Positions 6,202-9,889 of a stretch of 9,889 bases of DNA are shown one piece after another. The notes beneath the pieces are model-generated. The model did not search any database. It saw only the letters and a program-made list of their open reading frames with translations, and was not told the origin of the DNA. Source of the stretch: Bacteroidales bacterium (GTDB taxonomy: Bacteria > Bacteroidota > Bacteroidia > Bacteroidales > UBA4181); contig JAISDP010000326.1 in NCBI GenBank assembly GCA_031264715.1, forward strand, positions 1 through 9,889. Direction: 5' to 3'. Position numbers and translations under genes: made by a program. Position 1 is the stretch's first letter. Every line of letters starts with the position of its first letter.

Positions 6202-6672
6202 TTACTTTCTACTTGTAAAAATTGCCGTACCTGTACCACTGCCGTCTTGCAATAAACTTACCCATTTAATTAAAAAGTAATCATTCCCGACTTGAGAGAT
6301 AAAATATACAGGCTGAAGATTTAATACCGAACGGGTAATTTTTTCCGGCTGGTTCTCTTCCGGTGCATTTTCAAAAAAATCTTTCAGCATTGCTTTTGAC
6401 GTAATCGAACTGTATTCGCTTACAGTAAGCCCTCTAAAATTATAAGTGCCGGTTACTTCAACATTCCATAGACCGGTTTCGGAGTTCCCAAAAAACTTGA
6501 ATTTTCGCGCTTCATCAACAACGCTACTTTCATCGTCGCCAAGAACTGAAAGAGAAAACTCTACTTCTGCTTCCAATTCGATATCATCCTTATCGTCTTT
6601 GTCCTTATCACAACTCAATGCTGAAAAAGAGAAGATGAACACAATTAAAGATGTTTTGAATAAAATTTTCAT
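6202..6672 (-). CDS. predicted surface lipoprotein, unrecognised family
   Basis: A 156-residue protein beginning with a lipoprotein signal peptide: MKILFK, a hydrophobic core (TSLIVFIFSFSALS) and the lipidation Cys21. The next residues, DKDKDDKDD (22-30), are strongly acidic directly after the Cys, which in Bacteroidetes acts as a lipoprotein export signal sending the protein to the cell surface. The mature part of about 135 residues is rich in beta-like and Ser/Glu segments (WNVEVTGTYNFRGLTVSEYS, later GNDYFLIKWVSLL, ending GTGTAIFTSRK). This resembles small lipocalin-like or beta-sandwich lipoproteins in general, but I recognise no family. It would need the Lgt encoded at 1254-2177 for maturation. 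It is a single gene on an AT-rich patch, with the sugar kinase 132 bp upstream. The lipoprotein call is firm and the function unknown. Confidence 0.82.
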   Translation of the reverse strand: MKILFKTSLIVFIFSFSALSCDKDKDDKDDIELEAEVEFSLSVLGDDESSVVDEARKFKFFGNSETGLWNVEVTGTYNFRGLTVSEYSSITSKAMLKDFFENAPEENQPEKITRSVLNLQPVYFISQVGNDYFLIKWVSLLQDGSGTGTAIFTSRK

Positions 6673-6726
6673 TTGTTATTTGTTTTTATAATTAAACTAT
6701 CAAAAAACACGGCTAAAGTACGATGC

Positions 6727-6779
6727 TTATCCGGTATATGATATGTTTTCCACAAGAAGTTATGAATAACTTATGAACA
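6727..6779 (+). promoter_or_regulatory. cluster of DnaA-box-like 9-mers
   Basis: TTTTCCACA (6746-6754) matches the relaxed DnaA-box consensus TTWTNCACA. Weaker same-strand relatives are TTATCCGGT (6727-6735), TTATGAATA (6760-6768) and TTATGAACA (6771-6779). The last part also forms the near-palindrome AAGTTATGAATAACTT (6757-6772). No dnaA or other origin gene is near, so this is only a resemblance. Confidence 0.25.
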
Positions 6780-6804
6780 TATTTTTGTTGCGTCTACCGG
6801 CAAC

Positions 6805-7905
6805 TTACCTGTCGACCCGTGCTCCTCCGCCTTTGGTGAGTTTTTCCACCTCTTCGAGCGTCGCCATCGAAGTGTCGCCGGGGGTAGTCATGGCGAGGGC
6901 TCCGTGAGCAGCGCCGAATTCAACGGCCTTTTGCGGATCATTGCAGGTCATGAAACCGTATGCCAGTCCGGATGCAAAACTGTCGCCGCCACCCACGCGG
7001 TCGAATATTTCGATATCCTCGCGATGTACGGCTTCGTAGAATGTGCCTCCTGCATAGCAAATGGCGCCCCACGAGTTGACGGTAGCCGATTTAACGGTAC
7101 GTAGCGTGTTGGCGATCACCTTGAAATTCGGATATTGTTTCACCGCCGTTTCAATCATTTTGCGGTAACCCGAGATGTCGAGCCTGGTGAGTTTTTCATC
7201 GGCGCCTTCAATTTCGAATCCGAGGCAAGCAGTAAAGTCTTCCTCGTTGCCGATCATTACATCCACGTACTTGGCTATTTCCCGGTTCACTTCCCGGGCT
7301 TTGGCCTTGCCGCCGATAGCTTTCCACAACGACGGACGATAGTTGAGGTCGTAAGACACAATGACGCCGTATTTCTTAGCAATCCGGGTAGCTTCGATCA
7401 CCACGCCGGGGGTGGTTTCAGACAGTGCGGCAAAGATACCGCCCGTATGAAACCAGCGCGCACCGCATTTCCCGAAGATGTATTCCCAATCGATGTCGCC
7501 TTCTTTCAGTTGCGAAGCAGCGGTGTTGCCTCTGTCCGACACGCCTTTGGCGCCGCGGATGCCGAACCCGCGCTCGGTGAAATTAATCCCGTTGCGTACG
7601 GTGCGGCCTACGCCGTCGTAGTCCGTCCACTTGATGAAACGTGTGTCGACGCCACCTTGCATGATGAAATCTTCCACCAGGTGTCCCAGTTCGTTGTCGG
7701 CAAAAGCGGTAACTATAGCTGTATTCATCCCGAAACATTTCCGCAGGCCGCGTGCCACATTGTATTCGCCGCCGCCTTCCCATGCATCGAAATTACGGGC
7801 GGTGCGTATGCGTCCTGCGCCGGGGTCAAGCCGCAGCATAACCTCTCCCAACGAAATCTCATCGTACCTGCATTCCGACTTTGGTTTGATTTGTAAAATA
7901 TCCAT
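6805..7905 (-). CDS. kdgK: PfkB-family sugar kinase, probably 2-dehydro-3-deoxygluconokinase
   Basis: A cytoplasmic ATP-dependent sugar kinase of the ribokinase/PfkB fold. The 366-residue product shows the N-terminal substrate region (SLGEVMLRLDPG at 18-29, then WEGGGEYNVARGL), the central SYDLNYRPSLW of the KdgK/ribokinase group, and the second PfkB signature DRVGGGDSFASG, with GGG at 305-307 forming the anion hole and Asp308 as catalytic base. KdgK phosphorylates 2-keto-3-deoxygluconate to KDPG for the Entner-Doudoroff and uronate pathways. The substrate choice rests on overall resemblance to Bacteroidales proteins annotated as KdgK; no KDPG aldolase or uronate gene is in the window to support it. 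It is somewhat longer than E. coli KdgK (about 309). A gap of 74 bp separates it from the exonuclease gene, and I see no consensus promoter there. Codon usage is GC-rich. Confidence 0.85.
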   Translation of the reverse strand: MDILQIKPKSECRYDEISLGEVMLRLDPGAGRIRTARNFDAWEGGGEYNVARGLRKCFGMNTAIVTAFADNELGHLVEDFIMQGGVDTRFIKWTDYDGVGRTVRNGINFTERGFGIRGAKGVSDRGNTAASQLKEGDIDWEYIFGKCGARWFHTGGIFAALSETTPGVVIEATRIAKKYGVIVSYDLNYRPSLWKAIGGKAKAREVNREIAKYVDVMIGNEEDFTACLGFEIEGADEKLTRLDISGYRKMIETAVKQYPNFKVIANTLRTVKSATVNSWGAICYAGGTFYEAVHREDIEIFDRVGGGDSFASGLAYGFMTCNDPQKAVEFGAAHGALAMTTPGDTSMATLEEVEKLTKGGGARVDR

Positions 7906-7979
7906 AGCTATTTTAAATTTTTGATTTTTTTGATCTTAACCTTATTGAAAAACATTTGTACGATATTCGGACTTAACTT

Positions 7980-8726
7980 TTATGAGTTTAAGCCGCCAAA
8001 ATTCGTAGTAGAACTAATATTTTCCGTATCAATCAGTTTCATTCCCTTGTAACGAAGCAGCAACTGGGCAATAGCCAATACGTCCTTCTCGCAATAACGG
8101 ACAATTCGCAATAAATCTTTTTCCTGCCAGTACACGCTTGCCACCTGGCTCCCGTCAATATCGTCCTTAGGCGAAGGAATGCCAAAAATATGCGTGAGTA
8201 GTTTCAGCGAGGTGTAGTTTTTATAGTCGCCAAACCGCCACAGCTCCATGGTATCGATGAAAGGTACCTCCCACGGCTTTTTACCGGCAATGTCGAGAAC
8301 AGCAGGCAAAGTGATCCTGTTGATCAGCATACGCCGCGTAATGTACGGGAAATCAAATTCCCGGCCATTGTGGGCGCATAATAACACGTTGAAATGCTGC
8401 ATCGCGAACCGGTCGATCACTTCCGAAAACTTCTTCAACAGTTCCGCTTCGTCGTCTCCAAAGCACGATTTCAACCGGAAAGCCAATTGTCCGCCGGCAA
8501 TATGGTAGGCAAACCCCACGGAGATACATACTATCTTACCAAATTCAGCATAAATCCCGGCTCTTTCGTAAATGTCACCGGGAGTTTGTCCATCCTTGCA
8601 CATCGATGCTGCCTTCTGCTCCCACAAATGCTGCGTCGTTTCATCCAACTGGTGAAAAGACGGGCATTGGGGCGCCGTTTCAATGTCCAGGAACAGGACA
8701 TCCTCAAGCTGTATATGGTCAAGCAT
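7980..8726 (-). CDS. DEDDy-type 3'-5' exonuclease (PolB-like exonuclease domain)
   Basis: A 248-residue single-domain protein of the RNase H-like 3'-5' exonuclease superfamily, in the group described as related to the exonuclease domain of family B DNA polymerases. The four metal-binding acidic residues are all present: Asp14 and Glu16 in FLDIET (Exo I), Asp125 in HNGREFDFPYI (Exo II), and Asp215 in YCEKD (Exo III, with Tyr211 marking the DEDDy subtype). There is no polymerase domain. It presumably trims 3' ends of DNA or RNA in the cytoplasm; the natural substrate is not known to me. It follows the SlyD-type gene by 19 bp on the same strand, so the two are probably co-transcribed, although no functional tie between them is evident. 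All catalytic residues are intact, so I expect it to be active. Confidence 0.87.
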   Translation of the reverse strand: MLDHIQLEDVLFLDIETAPQCPSFHQLDETTQHLWEQKAASMCKDGQTPGDIYERAGIYAEFGKIVCISVGFAYHIAGGQLAFRLKSCFGDDEAELLKKFSEVIDRFAMQHFNVLLCAHNGREFDFPYITRRMLINRITLPAVLDIAGKKPWEVPFIDTMELWRFGDYKNYTSLKLLTHIFGIPSPKDDIDGSQVASVYWQEKDLLRIVRYCEKDVLAIAQLLLRYKGMKLIDTENISSTTNFGGLNS

Positions 8727-8745
8727 GGATTATTGATTATAAGGA

Positions 8746-9279
8746 TTAACAGCAGCCTCCGCCGCATCCGCCGCAACCGTTCGACGAGCAATTGCCCTGG
8801 ACGAGCCCGTGTGCCAGCTCTTCGGCTGTAGCCTCGCGAACATCCACAACTGTGCCCGTGAAGAACAGGTCATCGCCAGCCAGGGGATGATTAAAGTCCA
8901 TAATGACGGAATCGTCTTTTACCTCGGCTATTACGCCGTTCAGCTGGTTGCCGTCCGAGTCGGTCATGGGTATGGTGTTGCCTTCGAACAACATGTCGTT
9001 GTCAATCTCACCGTCCATTGCGAAAGCTGTTTTCGGGATTTCCACCATGGCTTCTTCAAGCGCAGGCCCGTACGCTTCTTCACATTCCAAAAGGAAAGCA
9101 AAATTATTGCCGGTATCCAGGTTTTCGATATTGCGTTCGAACCCGGGAACCAGACTATCCGTACCGAATATAAATACCAGCGGACGTCCGGCGTCCACTG
9201 TTTCTATGATTTCGCCATCTTCACCATCCAGGCGGAGCTCGTAAGACAACGATACTACTTTATTTTTCGAAATATTCAT
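8746..9279 (-). CDS. slyD: FKBP-type peptidyl-prolyl cis-trans isomerase, SlyD type
   Basis: A folding catalyst and chaperone of the SlyD branch of FKBPs. The 177-residue product begins VVSLSYELRLDGEDGEIIE and has GTDSLVPGFERNIENL, the AYGP segment, an insert-in-flap region (about residues 75-125), and DFNHPLAGDDLFF, the SlyD DxNHPLAG motif. This order (FKBP core, chaperone insert, return to core) is diagnostic. The tail GNCSSNGCGGCGGGCC carries five cysteines in its last 14 residues and no histidine. E. coli SlyD has a longer His/Cys-rich tail that binds nickel for hydrogenase maturation, and here a thiol-only metal site is plausible. No nickel or hydrogenase gene is nearby. A promoter lies at 9305-9334, and the exonuclease gene follows 19 bp downstream. 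An FKBP named differently (fkpA-like) is unlikely because of the NHPLAG motif. Confidence 0.92.
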   Translation of the reverse strand: MNISKNKVVSLSYELRLDGEDGEIIETVDAGRPLVFIFGTDSLVPGFERNIENLDTGNNFAFLLECEEAYGPALEEAMVEIPKTAFAMDGEIDNDMLFEGNTIPMTDSDGNQLNGVIAEVKDDSVIMDFNHPLAGDDLFFTGTVVDVREATAEELAHGLVQGNCSSNGCGGCGGGCC

Positions 9280-9304
9280 TTGAGCATATTAAACTTTGAA
9301 ACGA

Positions 9305-9334
9305 CAAAGAAACCGGAATATCCTGAACTATCAA
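9305..9334 (-). promoter_or_regulatory. Bacteroidetes-type promoter of the SlyD/exonuclease unit
   Basis: On the minus strand, TTG (9334-9332) is followed after 19 bases by TTTCTTTG (9312-9305), one mismatch from TAnnTTTG. Transcription would start near 9300, giving a leader of about 20 bases before the ATG at 9279. Confidence 0.5.
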
Positions 9335-9351
9335 AATTTTTTGTCAAATTA

Positions 9352-9407
9352 TTTGCCGCTGTCCCGGCAGGATACAATTTCGGCAAAGTCCCCCCTGTTG
9401 AGCGGCA
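9352..9407. repeat. overlapping alternative inverted repeats
   Basis: TTTGCCG (9352-9358) can pair with CGGCAAA (9381-9387), or TGCCGCT (9354-9360) can pair with AGCGGCA (9401-9407). Both stems are perfect 7-mers and share bases, so they exclude each other. The region lies upstream of the slyD promoter and just past the Rpn remnant; no T-run follows on either strand. Confidence 0.35.
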
Positions 9408-9420
9408 GCTTAGCGTAAGG

Positions 9421-9531
9421 TTATTGTTTTACCCCTTTCCCGATTTTTTCAATTTCAGCGATACTCAGTCCGGTAGATTCGGATATCTGCTGCATGTCAA
9501 TGCCGGCTTCCAACAGGATACGTGCCGAATT
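9421..9531 (-). pseudogene. C-terminal remnant of an Rpn-family nuclease / PD-(D/E)XK putative transposase
   Basis: A minus-strand frame ending at the TAA at 9421-9423 reads ARILLEAGIDMQQISESTGL then SIAEIEKIGK. This is the typical last segment of Rpn family recombination-promoting nucleases, which end in a short helix-turn-helix-like tail (A-LL--G-----I---TGLS--EIEKL). Upstream of the Ala-Arg the frame loses family character and meets a stop (TAA) about 20 codons further on, inside the IS end. The catalytic PD-(D/E)XK domain of about 200 residues is missing. The likeliest cause is insertion of the neighbouring IS630-type element at the TA at 9531-9532. The rest of the gene may lie beyond the far end of that element, outside this window. 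No product is expected from the fragment. The call rests on about 34 residues, so it is probable rather than certain. Confidence 0.6.
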
Positions 9532-9537
9532 AGGTGG

Positions 9538-9582
9538 AAATAAGGTCTTTTTTGAGGAAACAACCTTATTCTCACCTTATTT
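9538..9582. repeat. three copies of AATAAGGT near the IS end
   Basis: AAATAAGGT (9538-9546) faces two inverted copies, ACCTTATT (9563-9570) and ACCTTATTT (9574-9582), the latter two 11 bp apart. The cluster lies inside the predicted IS terminus and may be transposase-binding sites, a hairpin ending the transposase transcript, or both. Confidence 0.5.
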
Positions 9583-9643
9583 TTAAACAAAACAACCTCA
9601 GGTCAAAACCGCAAAAAAATACCCCATAAGTAACTTTTCAAAA

Positions 9644-9889
9644 TTAAGCAGCATTATGAGCATAGTTGATTTTCAAATCCTTCCCGATAGCTGCCAGCGC
9701 CCTGTTTGTCGCATAGAAGAGCGTATCCGGGCAGGTATAGTCCTGTGGCCTGAGCCACTTGCCTTTCATTACTCTCCAAAGGGTTTCCACAATGTTCAGA
9801 TGTGGGGAATACGGGGGAATATAGAACAGGAAGAGTCCCCGCTTTTCCCACACGGGACGCATCTGCCTGATTTTTCCATTCCTGTGCAC
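9644..9889 (-). CDS. IS630-family transposase, C-terminal part (partial, N-terminus beyond right edge)
   Basis: The last 81 codons of a DDE transposase, ending at the TAA at 9644-9646. The stretch LFLFYIPPYSPHLNIVETLW is the hallmark of the DDE_3 endonuclease domain in IS630/Tc1-mariner-like enzymes (consensus LPPYSPxLNPIExxW). Its Glu, in NIVE, is the third catalytic acidic residue. The following VMKGKWLRPQDY and the short C-terminus are usual for the group. The frame has no stop up to the right edge, and the GTG at 9889 is only where the window cuts, not a start; the two catalytic Asp residues and the N-terminal helix-turn-helix lie outside. Whether the full element is intact cannot be told. 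Its 3' non-coding end faces the Rpn remnant and the slyD gene. Confidence 0.85.
   Translation of the reverse strand: MHRNGKIRQMRPVWEKRGLFLFYIPPYSPHLNIVETLWRVMKGKWLRPQDYTCPDTLFYATNRALAAIGKDLKINYAHNAA

Larger units (their letters stand above)
9533..9889 (-). mobile_element. IS630-type insertion sequence, transposase 3' end and one terminus (partial)
   Basis: The stretch holds the end of a DDE transposase gene and 111 bp of non-coding DNA up to a TA dinucleotide (9531-9532) where the Rpn reading frame resumes. IS630-family elements insert at TA and duplicate it, so I place the boundary there by inference. The other end and its terminal repeat are outside the window, so the boundary cannot be confirmed. 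Confidence 0.6.

Noticed and set aside
5838..6672. Toxin-antitoxin pair made of the ribbon-helix-helix protein and its neighbour
   Set aside because: The neighbour is a secreted lipoprotein, separated by 175 bp, with no toxin fold; there is no second small cytoplasmic gene.
7135..7896. Plus-strand frame of 253 codons over the sugar kinase
   Set aside because: Antisense shadow of a GC-rich gene with complete PfkB motifs on the minus strand.
8809..9543. Long plus-strand frame of 244 codons across the slyD gene
   Set aside because: It is antisense to the well-supported slyD and to the Rpn remnant, and its translation has no family pattern.
1..9889. tRNA or rRNA genes, CRISPR arrays, riboswitches
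   Set aside because: I saw no cloverleaf-like segments, no regularly spaced direct repeats with unique spacers, and no recognisable riboswitch core in any intergenic region.

Overview
The window reads as a chromosomal segment of a Bacteroidota bacterium, most likely order Bacteroidales. The evidence is Bacteroidetes-type promoters (TTG, about 20 bp, then TAnnTTTG) in front of several genes, a lipoprotein whose lipidated Cys is followed by an Asp-rich stretch like a Bacteroidetes surface-export signal, a glutaminyl-tRNA synthetase, and a UbiA-family enzyme of the type common in this order. Composition is mid-GC, apart from an AT-rich patch at about 5.84-6.80 kb. Genus cannot be settled by reading.

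Left edge (1-1250, minus strand unless stated): the 5' two-thirds of an AraC-family regulator runs off the window. Its promoter lies so close to the ATG that the mRNA should be almost leaderless. Upstream is an N-terminal scrap of a ketopantoate-reductase-like Rossmann protein, a doubtful 63-residue ORF, and about 200 bp of low-complexity intergenic repeats. Centre-left (1254-3284): lgt (prolipoprotein diacylglyceryl transferase, minus) and a UbiA-family prenyltransferase (plus) diverge from a 156-bp region holding a hairpin, a direct repeat and a clear promoter. Centre (3342-5765, minus): a two-gene unit, an Mpv17/PMP22-like membrane protein overlapping glnS by one base (TAATG), ends at a good intrinsic terminator.

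AT-rich patch (5838-6804, minus): a small ribbon-helix-helix protein and an unrecognised lipoprotein, with a perfect 10-bp inverted repeat between them and a cluster of DnaA-box-like words upstream of the lipoprotein. Right part (6805-9279, minus): a PfkB sugar kinase (KdgK-like), a DEDDy 3'-5' exonuclease and a SlyD-type peptidyl-prolyl isomerase with a Cys-rich tail. The last two are 19 bp apart and look like one unit behind a recognisable promoter. Right edge: the 3' end of an IS630-type element appears to have inserted at a TA inside an Rpn-family nuclease gene, leaving only that gene's C-terminal tail.

Most genes are ordinary housekeeping (tRNA charging, lipoprotein maturation, prenyl-lipid synthesis, protein folding, sugar phosphorylation) and do not form one pathway. 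I do not see a convincing new multi-gene system. The points worth a second look are the gene fragments at both ends, the near-leaderless promoters, the operator-like repeats beside the ribbon-helix-helix gene, and the IS end structure.
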